A DNA stretch of 64,000 nucleotides from Xenopus tropicalis (GCF_000004195.4 NC_030678.2:89688904-89752903); one strand, 5' to 3'. Shown: positions 43,735 to 57,135, numbered from the stretch's first letter. A program made the numbers and translations. Notes: a model not told the origin generated them from the sequence alone.

Positions 43735-45660
43735 AAACAACGCTGAAACCACATACATAACAGATCCTACCTCACACAACCGCATGGAATTTGCTGCTGC
43801 TCTCGGGCGCCTCAATATCCGCCAGCTCAAACTAACTAAAAAACAACTACTATACTCTACTTCCATCACCTTCACCCATTGGCTTTTCTTGCTAGGGCAC
43901 CTGAGAGCACCACAGCAGTTTCTAAAATAATATCCTCCACCGGGTAGACCCTTATCTCTCCCAAGGACATAGCACTAGAGTTTAGCAACTACACTCATCT
44001 ACTTATCTACTCCAATAAGGATCTTTACTATTACCTTAACACGCTCCCTCTGCCAAAACTCTCATGCCATCAAACGAAACATATGGACTCCTCCATCACT
44101 CAGTATGAAATAGCCAAAGCCATATTATCTCTCCCTTCAGGCAAATCCTCAGGACCAGATGCACTTTATTATAGAATGGTATCGCACCCATATCAAAGAA
44201 ATAGTCCCCAAGCTACATGAAAAATTAATATACTCCTTTGAAAATTTTTCTCTTCCCAAATCATTTTACGATGCAACTTTATTGGTTATTCCTAAGCCTG
44301 GGAAAGAGAGCACACTGTGCTCCTCATATAGACCAATCTCTTTACTTAATATGGAAATAAAAATTCTAGCTAAAGTGCTGGCTAAACAACTTATCAAAGT
44401 AATATCTACCCTAGTTGAACCTGATTAGACTGGATTTATATAATCTAAATATAATAGTTTCAGCCTAAGGAGGATTTTCCTTAATTTGCAAATTACACAT
44501 GAGAACCTAGGCTCTAGACTGGTAGTGTTTCTTGATATTGCCAAAGCATTTGATTCCACTGAATGGTCGTATCTCTGGGAAGTCATCACCAGAATGTGCT
44601 TCAGCCCAGCCTTCACTTATTGGATTAAGCTAACCAAAGGCCACATTAAGAGTATATGGGATCCTATCCCCTAGATTCTCACACGAGGCACCCACCAAGG
44701 ATGTCCCCTTTACCCGCTCCTCTTTGCACTTACCATCAAACCCATGATAATTGTAACTAGACACTCAATGATTTGAAGGCCTTATATAAAAATCAACTGA
44801 GGAAAAGATTTTCCTATATGCAGACAACACACTATAATAAACTTGCCAACCCCCATGATTCCTTTACAGCAGTCTTACAAAAAATTAAGCACTTTGGAAC
44901 ATTGTCAGGTCTGCAAATTAGTTGGGAAAAATGCATTATCTTTCCCTTGTTGCCCCTAACTCTAATTGGAAGAATAAACATCTGTAAAATTTTTTACCAA
45001 AATTTCTATACATTTTAATTAATACCCTAGCCTCATACTCAAGAAAGCCCTACAAAATATTGATCGAACACAATCATTTGGTGAAACAAAACCCCTACCC
45101 TTTGCAGACCTACAGTACATTCAATGCCCCTCAGAACCAATTAGGGTTAACATCCCCCAGTTATTATACTATCTGGCCTCAGAGAACTCCCACATTGCCA
45201 ACTGACACTGAAAACCCATTGCCATTTGACACTGATCCAGCATCAATACTAAAAGCCTTAGACTTTACCTCGATTAAAAGCCTAAACAATGCTCTCTACA
45301 GAAGTCGGAAGGATATTAGCCCTGTATTACCTGTCCTAGACACCACCAAAAGAACATGGGACAGCATGACACATTTCACCAATGCACCGGGGTTGCTGCC
45401 GCCCCGATCCTCCACTATGGGGCAACAGCAATCTCTCACACTTTGCAGCATTTACTTAGGCTGAAACCTGGGCCAAGTTAGGGGAAAAAAGAGTTGACCA
45501 CTTATACACAAACAGAGCTTTACACACATTACCCCAACTCCAGCTAGCTGTTGCCTGACCCAACCTGTCAGAGTTTAGGAATGCTCAAATCACACATCTT
45601 TGCTCAGCTCCACTGTCGTCCACACTATGGCATTTTATAAAACTGACCCTAATATATGCT
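43735..45660 (+). pseudogene. Degenerate L1-type LINE, ORF2 reverse transcriptase relic
   Basis: Conserved L1 reverse-transcriptase blocks occur in order across shifting frames. They are ILSLPSGKSSGPD (about 44125-44160), EWYRTHIKEIVPKLHEKL, LLVIPKPGKE with SSYRPISLLN (44330-44350), VVFLDIAKAFDSTEWSYLW (from about 44520), GTHQGCPLYPLLFAL (about 44687) and LYADN (about 44815), the last standing where YADD is expected. A stop follows EPD where QTGF is expected, and several frameshifts break the frame. The C-terminal part continues to about 45660. No poly-A or target duplication was found. It is older than the L1 at 39713 and covers a different part of the protein. Confidence 0.85.
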
Positions 45661-46702
45661 GTGTGATAAGAGACTGAATGAAGTTGTGTTGAAGGTAAGA
45701 TATAAATAAAAGTTAATAATACATATTTAATACCCAGCTGGTTATTGTGGACTGAGAGCAACAAGGTGGATTTTAATGTTGCGTCAGTAATACAGTGCTC
45801 ATTTTCCTTTCTTGTAACCAGTAGGTTAAATTGTTGTATGATGACAGTAAATAATCTTTTAGCTGTGATTAGCCCTGCCTAGCATCTACAAGATTTCTAA
45901 CCCTTGTTGAAGGGCAGCTTTAAAGCACTAGTGGTCCAGGGCAAATAGCCCATCCCAGTTTTAGACATCTTTTAGTCATATTCTCTGCTGTATTTGTGTT
46001 TGTGGCTTCCATCTTTTATTCAATAATTTACATGTATCACAATAATTTATAGGTCTCCCCCCTGTGACCTGCAAGTCATAGATTAAATGAAAGCCAACCT
46101 CTCATATATATGTACATAGGTATGAGAAACATTCCTAAAAAGTTGTATTATAGAGCCCTTTCAGATGATTTTAATTAGGGTTCGGCAGTTCTTGATCGAT
46201 CAGTCATTCAAAAGCTTTAAAGGCTGATAATGGACCCTGGGCAAATGCTCCTTTTGCTTGTTTAAAACGACCCTTTCCTCGTGTGCTGTAAAAAAACAAT
46301 ATTTCCTTTTCTGTCTGTAGTCCATTGTGTTTGCTGTAGAAATCAGGCAATGATTTCCCTGGTGTAATTTTATTCCGTAGACCTTAGGACTCATTTACAA
46401 TGCCCCACACAGTGTGCTAACTGCCTCAAAAGATGCCTAAAAAATGTCTCAATCTGCCATTTTTGCATTTTGCCCACTGTGTTGGCCACAGGCCTCTGCA
46501 CTCTGTTTCGGGGGCTGAGACTTGCAGGCTAACCTTTAATTGTAGTGCAGCCTATGTTTGGCTGTGATAAATACAAAAGGAGTAGCCGTGTAGGCACCCT
46601 CCTCTCCCTCCTCATTCAAAATATCTACAGCTTCATTCACCCTGAAAATAAATTGCTGTGGTGCCTAGTCTCCTAAAAGTATGGCAACATCCTAAAATAC
46701 AC
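45661..46702. other. Unassigned sequence, possible conserved block
   Basis: The block 46170-46400 is repeat-free with balanced composition and could be a conserved non-coding element. The frame there (46200-46394, minus) has no recognised domain. Confidence 0.35.
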
Positions 46703-46872
46703 AGGAAGTAGAGACACACACAAGATTTGGCTGGGGAGCTTACCTCATTTATTCTGTCAGTTTAACAACAAAACTCAATGTTTTGGGGGGGCACAAACTC
46801 CCTTTGTCAGTGGCAGAATAAATGGTGTAAGCTCCCCAGCCAAATCTTGTGTGTGTGCAGTCTCTACTTCCT
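46703..46872. repeat. 170-bp imperfect palindrome
   Basis: AGGAAGTAGAGACACACACA and GATTTGGCTGGGGAGCTTAC at the left are mirrored by GTAAGCTCCCCAGCCAAATC and TGTGTGTGCAGTCTCTACTT at the right. The centre, read on the minus strand, contains CTGACAAAGGGAGTTTGTGC and AAACATTGAG. That resembles the 'gacgaagg ... gaaac' signature at 18955-19065. It could be two retroelement 3' ends joined head to head. Confidence 0.85.
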
Positions 46873-48030
46873 ACTTCATGTTCATCCTCCTCTTCTGCCC
46901 TTAAGTAAGGTAAGGACAACACTGAAGGGCTGAGCTGTGCCTTCTGACTCTGCTCTCTGCATGAAGCAACATATTTTTGATCCGGGGCTCTGTGCAGAAA
47001 ACCGCAACTTAGGGAGTGCAGGTGCTAGTAAATGAGCACTAAGGGTTGCACTCTTGCACTTGTGCCCCCCAGGTTGCATATGACCCCTCATGTTTTGCTG
47101 ATTCATACAGTATACAAGGCATTCAATTATAATTAGATTATAATTTTGATAGTATCTGTACAATTTATGGCATTATAATAGATGAATATACTGTAACCTC
47201 TTCTCTTATGTCTTCCCTTCATTACAAACTCTCTGCTTAACTTTTTCATGCTGTATGTAGGGGAGTTACCAAGACAGAACCTCCCTATACAAAGATTATA
47301 TCTTTAGTAACATAAATATTCTTTACATCTATGTTACTTTAGAGGAAAATATATAGTATAATTCATTCAGGGTAATACCTAGTGCTTGGTAAATGATGGT
47401 AAATAGTGGATTATATTTCTTTGCTGCTAATTTTTAGCTAGTAGCTTGACAAATATTTTTTAACCCATGTTCTTATATGACTTGCCTGATTTTAGTATTT
47501 GTGAAAAATGGTTAAAAATTAAATTTAGCCAAATTTAAATATATATGAATTTAGTGAATACTTAGGATTCATTCCATACTTGGGAATGTACCTAACATTT
47601 TAAATACGAGCATATAAAAATGTATCCTTGATCTTATGTTTTCAGACATTACCGCACAGTTTTTAACATCTAAAGAGCAGGTGTCACTTGCAAGCATGTA
47701 GACAACAAATGGAACAAAATTGCATGTTATAAGGATAAGGTCAAGTAAAACCACAAAGAGTTGTAGAATAAAATAAATGAAGTGGGGGGATGGGTAGTCA
47801 CTTTTGCATACTGTAGATAGAAGGAAGTGTGGGCGGCTAAATGTTGTATTAAGAAATACACAATTTGAAATCATTGACATTAAAAGCTGAGTTTCATAAA
47901 GCCTTTCTTATACATATTCCATTTGGCTCAATGTGGTTCTCTGTGGTTAGTAAAAGAGCCCTTTGGTTTCAAAATTAGATGCTGGACATGCAGGTGTCCA
48001 GATACATTTGGCATTATGCATATGACACAA
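46873..48030. other. Unassigned AT-rich sequence
   Basis: A minus-strand frame of 103 codons (47569-47880) is hydrophobic and AT-driven, with no recognised family. Confidence 0.45.
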
Positions 48031-48146
48031 TGTGCTAGATTCAGGTTAATAAGAAAAAACTTATCTCTAATTTAAATCCAAATTCTATTTAGTTTTCACA
48101 AGATAAACCACGAGATAATGATTTTTCATGGAACTGAATCTAGGCA
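48031..48146. mobile_element. MITE with TGCTAGATTCAG termini
   Basis: TGCTAGATTCAGG at the left pairs with CTGAATCTAGGCA at the right. Inner segments with AAAAAACTTATCTC and GAGATAATGATTTTTC are also inverted. It is short, non-coding, and has no clear target duplication. Confidence 0.65.
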
Positions 48147-48584
48147 TTTATGTGAGAAGAAAACATTTATAAACAAAGAATACTTGGCTTATTGGCTTTA
48201 CCTGGATGAATTTTTCCTGAACCACACATCACTATGCTATGAAGCAGTGTGATTTGACATGTAAGATAATGTGAGGTCCCAGTCCCAGGTCCAAGTGTGG
48301 CATACTGCATTACTAAATAATGTGACAATTATACAAAAGCAAGTGCTACTCTTCAGTGATCTTCAATGTATACCTGCCATTTTGATGTCCCAAAAAATGG
48401 TGGGTCATAGCCCTAAGGTGTACAGCTGGCAGAAGAAAAGGCTAAAAGAAAAATTCTGCTGGTTTCCATTAAAACAATGACCACATGCAGAACATTGTGC
48501 TAGACTGTCAGCTGCTTTAGTTTCCACGTAACTGTTTCAGTTATCCCTTTCTCATCTAAGCTACATATAGAGACAAACTGAGAC

Positions 48585-48743
48585 ATATTTAGAGACAAAT
48601 TGAGTCAAAGCTCAGCACAGTCCACCAAAGTAAAATTTCATCACTCTCCATAAAAATCCCATAGTAATCAGTAGAGAGTGATGGAATTTCACTCTGGTGG
48701 GCTGTGGTGAGCTCTAACTTTACTCTTCAATAAATATGCCCCA
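48585..48743. mobile_element. Palindromic MITE
   Basis: Nearly the whole element folds. AGCTCAGCACAGTCCACCAA and ATTTCATCACTCTCC pair with GGAATTTCACTCTGGTGGGC and AGAGAGTGATGG. The outer end is CAATAAATATGCCCC. It is related to 37974-38130. Confidence 0.75.
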
Positions 48744-51700
48744 TTGTCTATTCTTAATGTTGACATTTTGTTATTATATTCTAAAGGTCTGCTGATATAT
48801 TGAAATGTTAATACGACTACACGATAGTTGATACAAGATACACCGCAAGAAAAACTCGAGATAAATAGCCCACAAATTGATAATTGATTGTAAAAATCCT
48901 ACACAGTGTCAGACGATTCAAGTTGTGGGGAGAATGGCCTGTCTGAGTGTGTTTAAAAAAGCAGAAGTCAGTGGTGTCCACTGGCTTTTGGCAACCAGTG
49001 TGGTTTTAAGAGTGTTGCTTACCATTGCTTGAGGCCATGAAGAAAACAGACATCGTGAGAAAGGATGCTGAATACACATAATGGTCTCGTAGAAGGTCAT
49101 CAGCTTTGCCTTTGGTCACATGACATGCTAAGCTGTAAAGTCATGCTGGAATTTTGAAAATCATGTTTTTTCAGGCTTTGGATAACAATTATGTTTGTAT
49201 TCACATAACTAGGTAAAAATAACTGTCTAGCTTTAGGAAAGAGCCCATGATAATCGTTGTACATATCTGTCATACATCTATTTCAAAAGAAGCCAAGGCA
49301 GCCAAGATTTAAATCAAACAAAGGTGAGGGAAATGGGTTTTAATTACTTTTTAGGAAGCTGAGGAAGCAATGTAGCCGGGCAGTTAGAAAAGCCATTGGG
49401 GCATTAGTTTGTGTAGTATGAGGCCCTGGCACAAGAAAAAGGGAATATGTTATCCCATAATACAGATCTAGCATTTCAAGAATTCTTTTAAGTTCTAGAG
49501 ACCACATCTGCAGAAGGACCTCACCAAGCTCAAGAATGGGTATTACAGGGGCATTATGCTGATCAGTTAGGGACTGTAAATATAATAAACAGTACTGAGT
49601 ATGAGATTTCTGAGTAAAATAAGAGTGCTTCGAGAAAAGAGAGAACATATTCTCCATGACACTTTTCTTTATTTTTGTTATATATGTTATATTTAAACTT
49701 GGGCTGAGGTATAAAACATTGCAAGATATGCCTGGAGCACCTTATAAGTGCATAAAACTCATATGGGTCCATTTACCAGGAGAATGCAAACGTTTTTTTT
49801 TTTTGCATTTTGCCATGACAGAATTTTCTCCTGGCCCCATAGGTTTAACTGTTTGTTAAAGCATAAATCAGCCTCTCTCGGTATGCAGCACTGCAGTGCT
49901 TGGTAGAGCCGAATACAGAAGGGACAGTATACGGGAACACATAGGCTTAGCCTAACACAATTCTTGTTTGGTATTCAGAGTGTACAAACCAGGAGTGCTA
50001 GAGGATGGAAGGCACTAGTGAGCTCTGTAAATGTGTGTATGGCAGGCAGCAAGTACATAGCTCCCTAGTGCAGTTAGTAATGCACCCTGCACTGCAAAGT
50101 GTAGATTAATTCAAATTAAAAGGCTTTTCTTCATTTCTATATCTTTCAGCTACCAGCCCCCGCAGGGTACCACAATAAAGCCCCTATTATAGCACATAAA
50201 ACTTAAGCTGATTTATGAAGGAAACACACATGATGCAGCAGTAATGTACTACAAAAAGTGGTTTATTAACATGACATAAGTACAGAATACAATCCATAGA
50301 TGTTAAGAATCCATAATAGAGTCATATTAGATTCATCTTTCCAAGAATATCTACATATTCAATTAAATGTCCTTTAAATATTTTAACTGAAGATCCCTCC
50401 TCACCATGTATTATGAAAGTAATATTATAGTATAAGATACCTGAAAATAGCATATTTGTTAACTCTTAAGATTAAGTTCACTGCTAAGATTCCCTAGGAG
50501 CACAAGTTAGAGAAGACTGACTAGCTGATCAGCTCTAAGCTCCAGCAATGGCGACTAGTGAATATTCTACACCAGAACCAGGACCACAAGTGCCACTTAT
50601 AGGTGCAGAGGCAATCCCGGACTATGCCTAAGGATAATGTCCCTCCTATGATGTATAAGTGCCCAGACCTGAGAATGGTATAAAAACTGAAAAAAGCATA
50701 GACAGAAAGAACAAAATAATAATTTTTAAGAAGAAAAAAGCCTATAATAACTACAATAAAAAACTATTTTATATACTCAACTTACTGTACCAGCTCAGAG
50801 GTTCAGCAGCCATGTAAAAGTAATAATCAACCCCTTCAAAGTTGTCTTAAGCAGCATCTCATCTTCTAATCTTGTTAGGCCATCTTTATAGTGTCAGTAC
50901 AATGAACATGCTGTAGGCTATCATTTACAGCTATGAATACAACACTTGCATGTGGGGTTATAACACTGCCCTGGGAAAACAGATCATATGCCCATGGGGG
51001 GGCCCTCTCCTTCTTGGTGTGGCTACAACCTCTGGTCCCCCTGTAGTATTAGCTTGACCACTTTGCTCTCCATATTATTTCAATTCAACTATTATTGAAG
51101 CATTGCTACCTATTTATATAGTGGTGAATAAAAGTCCACTGCTTAGCATCTAAGTAAAATCAGTAAATACATGTCCAGGTTCACCAGGTGCGGAAGAAAA
51201 ACAAAGCTTCAGAGAACAGAACGCTACTCGAAAATAAATCTGACCAACACAGATAAGGAAAATAAGTCTAACTCAATGAAGTCTTGCAGGGCTTTTAGAA
51301 ACAAAAACTTAAAAGCCGCCATATTTGCGGGTGACATTTAGCCACAACTGAACAGAAAACAGCCCACGCTAGAATCTTTGTTTTGTGTAGAGACCTTTAG
51401 TAGCTCAGGCAATGCATCCAGTGCTACAACTACTGTGTGGCAGATTCTTACCAAAACAATGGGTTTACCACTTAATTAAAACAAGGAAGCCTAGTTTCTT
51501 TCACTTTGAACCACAATTAATTCAATCTGGATTTATTCTAGTAAATGTTATATACAGAAAAGAATATACTGGAAATATGAATAGGGATAACTGAGTGTGT
51601 ATATGACCCTGCTCCATCACAGACTGTTTCCCTGGAAGAACTGTTATTGCTTAAACATTTATTGTTGCACAAGTGAGGTGATTTGGCTGTGGCAACTATC

Positions 51701-52103
51701 ATAGGCTTCAGAACTGGTCTTGTTTTGATTCTGTACAACATCTGTCATTTATTCGAATTATTCTTCCCATGTGTGTTTAGGAAATTATTATATACAGTAA
51801 AATAAATTGGCAATTTTAAATTGGCTGCTATGAGATCATTAACCCTTTCCTTAGGCTGAGTTTAAGTGGGACTCAAATTAAGTTAATTTTCTTATTTAAC
51901 AATTTCTTAAAGAGCAATTACACAGGAAGGTTGATTACTTGCGGAAGATTTTTGGAAGCTTGGCACATATTTTGTTAGGAACCCCTCCAATGGGTGCCAA
52001 GCCTTATTGCAACACTGACACCTTTACCCACCAGGGAGTACCTTATGTATATTTGAAGAATTGTTCTAGCAAGCTGTAACTGATTGTTAAACTGCATTCT
52101 GAC
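48744..52103. other. Mostly unique AT-rich sequence
   Basis: At 50255-50275 a GTGGTTTATTAAC motif would be an AATAAACC signal on the minus strand, perhaps from an LTR remnant, but no ends are visible. Small frames near 49340-49860 have no recognised domain. Confidence 0.45.
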
Positions 52104-52861
52104 TACAGGTATGGGACCTGTTATCTTGCAATTTGGATCTCCATACTTTAACAAAGAAGAAAAGTAAAACTAAGTAAGCTTTATCAGAAAAGGTCTATGT
52201 AAATACAGCCATAAACCCTTACAGAACTGCTGCTCTGAGTCCTCAGTGAAGAGAAACACCACAATTCTTTCCTTCTATTTTGTATACATGATCTTCTGTG
52301 TCAGACTTCCTTCTCTCAAAAAAATCCTTCAGGGCAGGGCATGAATCTGTTCAGTTTGCTCCTCTCTCCCCCTCCCTCTCCTCTCTCTGCTCTCTCCCTT
52401 CTGCTCTTCCCCCTCCCATCTTTACTGTGTAATCGGAGCTGCAAGCTGTTCCATGTCTGCAAGCCTGGAAGTCAGACCAAGCTAAAATGGCAGCTGCTAT
52501 CTTAAACAAACAAAGGCAGCTTCTAGGGCTGTTTACTCAGGTATGTTAAAGCTTTCTACATAATAAATATAGCGTTGTAGCTTGCACTATTGTGACTAAT
52601 CTATTGGCAATAAAATGTCAAAATGTCTTTCCTTCTCCTTTAAGTCTAATAAAATAATTTAAACTTTATATAAACCCAATAGGATTGTTTTGCTTCCATT
52701 AAGGATTCATTCTATAATAGTTAGGATCAAATACAAGATACTATTTTATTGTTACACAGAAAAAAAATCATTTTAAAACTTAAAAACTATGAGAGATGGC
52801 CTTCCAGTAATTCACAGCTTTCTGGATTATGGATTTCTGCATAATGGATCCTATATCTGTA
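52104..52861. mobile_element. TA-flanked MITE containing a T2-type MITE
   Basis: The outer ends are TACAGGTATGGGACCTGTTA and, inverted, ATAATGGATCCTATATCTGT followed by A. The interior includes AAACCCAATAGGATTGTTTT and GATGGCCTTCCAGTAATTCA. These match 27380-27662 in the opposite sense. Removing 52148-52643, except for one TTAA, restores a normal-length element of about 260 bp. Confidence 0.85.
52148..52643. mobile_element. T2-type MITE nested in a TA-flanked MITE
   Basis: TTAA lies at 52148-52151 and 52640-52643. The right terminus CTTTCCTTCTCCTTTAA complements the start of the element at 25233. The left terminus is decayed (TTAACAAAGAAGAAAAGTAA). The joined flanks read CATACTTTAAGTCT, which agrees with AGACTTAAG, complementary, in the uninterrupted copy at 27380-27662. 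Confidence 0.88.
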
Positions 52862-53227
52862 CTAGCATCTTAAAAAAGGAAACTGCTTTTGCATTAAGAA
52901 AACAATTCACTACAGCTTTACAATGTACATTATTAAAACATTTTCAAGAGTCACAAAGTTACTTAGAAATGTAATTGTTACTGTATTAAAAGGCTGCAAC
53001 TCTCTCACTATTGACTGTACTTTTAGTTCTGAAACAATGGAGCAGAAGCCAGCCAGCAGACCTGGAGGGCTATTTACAGGAGTCAGGACCAGAGAGTAAA
53101 AAGGGCTAAAATAAATATTGCTTTCGACTGCAGTTACATTTACAAACAATTTTCTAACCACTGAAAATTTTAGGTTATTGTATATTGGAAACTTTTTTAT
53201 TTTGCTTAGAATTATATCTTATCAGGC
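52862..53227. other. Unassigned sequence
   Basis: AT-rich with no recognised feature. Confidence 0.45.
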
Positions 53228-53372
53228 TGGACTCTCCTAAATTTTCGCATTGATCAGTCAATCACCAATCACTGTGTCATAGCCCCGCCTCCATGACTTC
53301 ACTGTGCTGCCCCGTGACATCACCACCCACCCCCTGCCTGGTTTTCGGAACCGGGAAAGGTGGTAACCCTAT
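53228..53372 (-). mobile_element. hAT-like repeat fragment (AGGGTTACCACC)
   Basis: Read on the minus strand it starts AGGGTTACCACCTTTCCCGG and CGGAAAACCAGGCAGGGGG, followed by ATGTCACGG and GGCGGGGCTATG. This matches a frequent frog repeat I recognise by its start. The GC content contrasts with both flanks. Confidence 0.5.
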
Positions 53373-56300
53373 ATGTGATAAGTAGAAAGTCTACTCCAAC
53401 GAAACCTCCATCTATAGTTGAAAATCAGATGCTTAGTTATTAAGAAGGCACAACTTTTATCATAATATAGAATGCACAAGGAGTGTGGTTTACTTTTAGG
53501 AGCCATAAATTAATTGCAAAAATGTAGTTCTCTCTCAAGGCCTCTGCAAGTTGCTCTTCTGAATCTGTTGCTCCCTGAAGCCGCTGACCTGATAATAAAC
53601 AGTCCTCCATTAAACAATACTGCAAGGCTGAACAGCGAGTACAAATGTAATGGTTTACATAAAACAAATAAAAATAGGACCCCCAAGTCTACAGTATTAA
53701 AAATAGACAACTAGACACAAGAAGTTTATGGCATGGAGATCAATTTCCCACACGTAGCAAAAGGAAGCGGTACAGGACATGCAGAGGACTTCATGTCACA
53801 GGGAAGGAAATGTGGTAACAGCCGGAGATTGAACACATGCGTTTTTAAGATGAAAATGCTGACGGTATTGCAGTTTTTATAGAGAAGGCCCTCTTTTTGG
53901 CAATATGAAATGTGAATAATATGTTGTTTTATTAGTAAAAAGTGGTTTATAGTTTTCTAAAATAAACAGGACACATAAGGGAGGGAGATGTGTGGGATAT
54001 GGGGTACAAAATTGTTATTCCCCAGCTATAAAAACCTTCGATATATCTCTACATTATGTCTGAATTCCAATTTGGCAATGTTAAAAATCCATTTCACTTA
54101 TTAAAAATAGTATGTGTAGTGGTATGTCATGTGAGAACTAAATGAATTCAAGGGTTTTGAAAAAACCGTGATGGTGTACACTGAGGAGAAGGGGAGGTCT
54201 TGAAGAACCCCACTGCTTCCTACTTAGCATACAAAATGGCCCATTTCTCTTTCCTTAACCATAATTGAGGGCTGAGGGCTGGTGTTGCCTCAACCATAAG
54301 TGGGCTGGTACTTTAACCTCTTGGTGTAAAAATAATCATAACAACCACTGTGAACTACACCTAAAACAAGAGTTCACACCCCAGAGAGAGTTACTGAGAG
54401 CTACATAAAAAATAGTCTCCACTGTTTTTCTTGAAAAGTTAAAAAATATTTTCATAAGTTAGTACTCAGGTCTTGGATTTTTACTAGGATAACAGCATAT
54501 TTTATTTTCTAGGTCTGTGATGTGACACAGAGAGGTCAAAAAATTGCCTTCAAGACAATGTTTGCATGACAACACCATTCAGTTCTCCATGCAGCAGACA
54601 AAGAATACCAGAAGCAACCTTCCAGAAAATTGGCCCTACCAGCAAAGCTCTCGCATTAAAAAGAATCTTAGTTTGTGACTACTGGTGATGACCGAAACTG
54701 CATGTTTTGTTCTGCTGAAAAATTTGTAAAACCACTGAAAAATTTGTGAAACCATGAAATGTATATGAAATGCATTGGAGTCAAGGTGAAATGACACTGC
54801 GGTTAAAAGAGAACTGAAGCCTAACTTAAGAAGTAGTCTGGAAATGTTGTACATTATGTTCTGGCCTTATGTAATAGCCCAAGGCAACCAAAGCCCTTTA
54901 GCAGGGAAGATCTGTGCCAGTCAAGGTGCCCCCAGTAGCTCCCCATCTTCTTCTCTGCTGATTCCCTGCACATGTTCTGTGCTGCTGTCACTTATCTGAG
55001 CTTAGGGATCGACTCACAATATACTGTATATATAGAATATAAATGGCACAAAATAAGGCGACTTAGTACATAAATCAGATTATTAGTGCATTGCAGCTCT
55101 GTAACAAGTGCAATGTAGCATTACCCTCTATGACAGATAAACCTCATTTTCTGCTTGATTATTTGGTAGGACCCCTAAGCTTAGCTTCTCTACAGCTTCT
55201 CAGAGCAGACTGAGCATGTCAGTGTCACTGGCACGTCTAACAGATTCCAGTATGGTGACCCCCTGTGACAACTTTGAAGACCTGGGTCATTACTACTATA
55301 GAGATGCTGAACCTTCAGACTGCTTCAATAAGATCAGTATATAAAATATGGCATTTTTAGCCATATTCATTTTTAGGGTTTAGTTTTCCTTTCAGGAATT
55401 TTAGCTCTGCAAATACATGCTCCTTTCCACTATGCTATAACTGTTCTTCATCAAATAAGAGTCTCCCACATTGCCAATTTCTTCCAAACACAGAACCCAG
55501 ACAGCTGCGGGGGAGGGGAGGAATGGGGGGCTCCAATCCCATTGGTTGATGCGGAAGGTGTGGAGAGGATGATACTGACATCTGTGTTTTACATTGCAAC
55601 AGACCACATTTTTCTCCAGCGAAACATGATTCATAACATTTCTTTGCCTACCAATTTTGCCCAAACTACAAATTTTGCCCAAGACTGTAGGACATTGCAG
55701 GTGAAAAATGTATTCATCCCTAGTAAAAACATACATGCTAGCCCAGTGTTTACCCAAAGGTTAAGTAAATATACAATTACTAGGGGTGCAATGTTGTTAG
55801 GGACCCCACAATGATTTTAGTCACTTGCTTCCTACCCCTGGCTAGCTCTCCTCTAAAAAATTCACCAGACTGTGGTACTCTTCCTGAAAGCTCGTACTGC
55901 CATTTTATTCTGGCGTCCCAAGCATTTACTTTGCCTGTTGAAGCTAGCTACAGAAATCGTCAAAGAAGTTCTGTAACACTGGAACAATATGGGAGAGCAG
56001 TGCAACATACAAGTCGGATGTAGTCGCATGGGTTACAATATAATAGGACGGATACAAAAACCTGATGTGTAAAGTAAATGAAAGGATTGTCATCAAACAC
56101 AATATGTCTGTGGGAAGGGAACGCTGCATGCTGTGTCTTCATCTGACGAGATAAATTCTGATGGGGACATACTTTTTTTTCTCATATTGAAATACATTGA
56201 CTGTCAGATGTAAATGCAGGAACAAAACACTCCTTTTTTTTCTGATCTGACTTTACATTACAGCCTATGGAGATCACATTTTGTAGGATCCTACAAAATC

Positions 56301-57030
56301 TTGTTTGTGCTGTTGCATGATGTTGCATGACAAGATCAAATAAAATCCACAAAATCTGATCAAAATCTGTAATGGAATTTAGCCGTAATGCTACCATTGG
56401 TAAATGCAGATTGAGTAACTAATGATCAATGCAGTGTCACTCAATGGCTTATTCTGACTCATAGTTACTACAGCACATCAGACCTAAGTACAGAACTAGT
56501 CAAGATAGATATCTTAAAGTTTCCCACAGTTTGTTCTTAAAATAGATAAGACAATTAAACATAGATTGTTTTAGGGGGTATATTTAGATAATTTAAATAA
56601 TCAATATAAGTGTAAAATCCGGTATACTAGCTCTCAGAACTGGTTGTGACAGTAATTGTAATGAGTACTAGTATACTGGAAAAAGTTCAAGCTGCAGAAG
56701 AGTTGGGGAATACAGGTGCAAGCAGACTACTGGGTTGTGTGGTTTAACTTGTGGGTTTCCTGCTGAGCAGCTTGTTGCAGACAAGTCTGGAGTTAGTGAA
56801 ACTTCTGCACAGATGTAATTTTCTGTATTTTTTGTGTGTGCTTGTGTATAAGGCATTAGCAATGTGCAGGTACCACAATTACTGACCAAAAATTAAAATA
56901 TAAATAATTGTATTACTGACAAAATTGTTTTAGACTAGAAAATATTTTTTTGGTTTTGTTTGGGGTTTGTAAGCAGACCCTGAGAATGCTGTGGGACCAA
57001 GAAATGCAGAAGGCCCAGTGTCTTTTTTGA
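53373..57030. other. Mostly unique AT-rich sequence
   Basis: Open frames such as 55401-55757 (minus, 118 codons) and 55542-55814 (plus) overlap on opposite strands and show no known domain. No element ends are recognised. A weak diverged dyad is near 56200-56340. Confidence 0.4.
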
Positions 57031-57135
57031 CAGTGGCGTAACTACAGAGGAAAAAGACACCACTGTTGCAAGGGGAGTTGGGGGACAGGAGGCCCCAGGT
57101 AGGGGTCGTAAAATGTTTTTTTGGAGGGCCCAGTT
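57031..57135 (+). mobile_element. hAT-like element start (CAGTGGCGTAACTA)
   Basis: CAGTGGCGTAACTACAGAGG is a typical hAT-type terminus related to 3922-4090. It is followed by GGAGGCCCCAGGTAGGGG and GGAGGGCCCAGTTGCATC. The other end is not visible. Confidence 0.5.

Noticed and set aside
55401..55814. Opposing frames of 118 and 90 codons
   Set aside because: They overlap on opposite strands in unremarkable sequence and show no domain.
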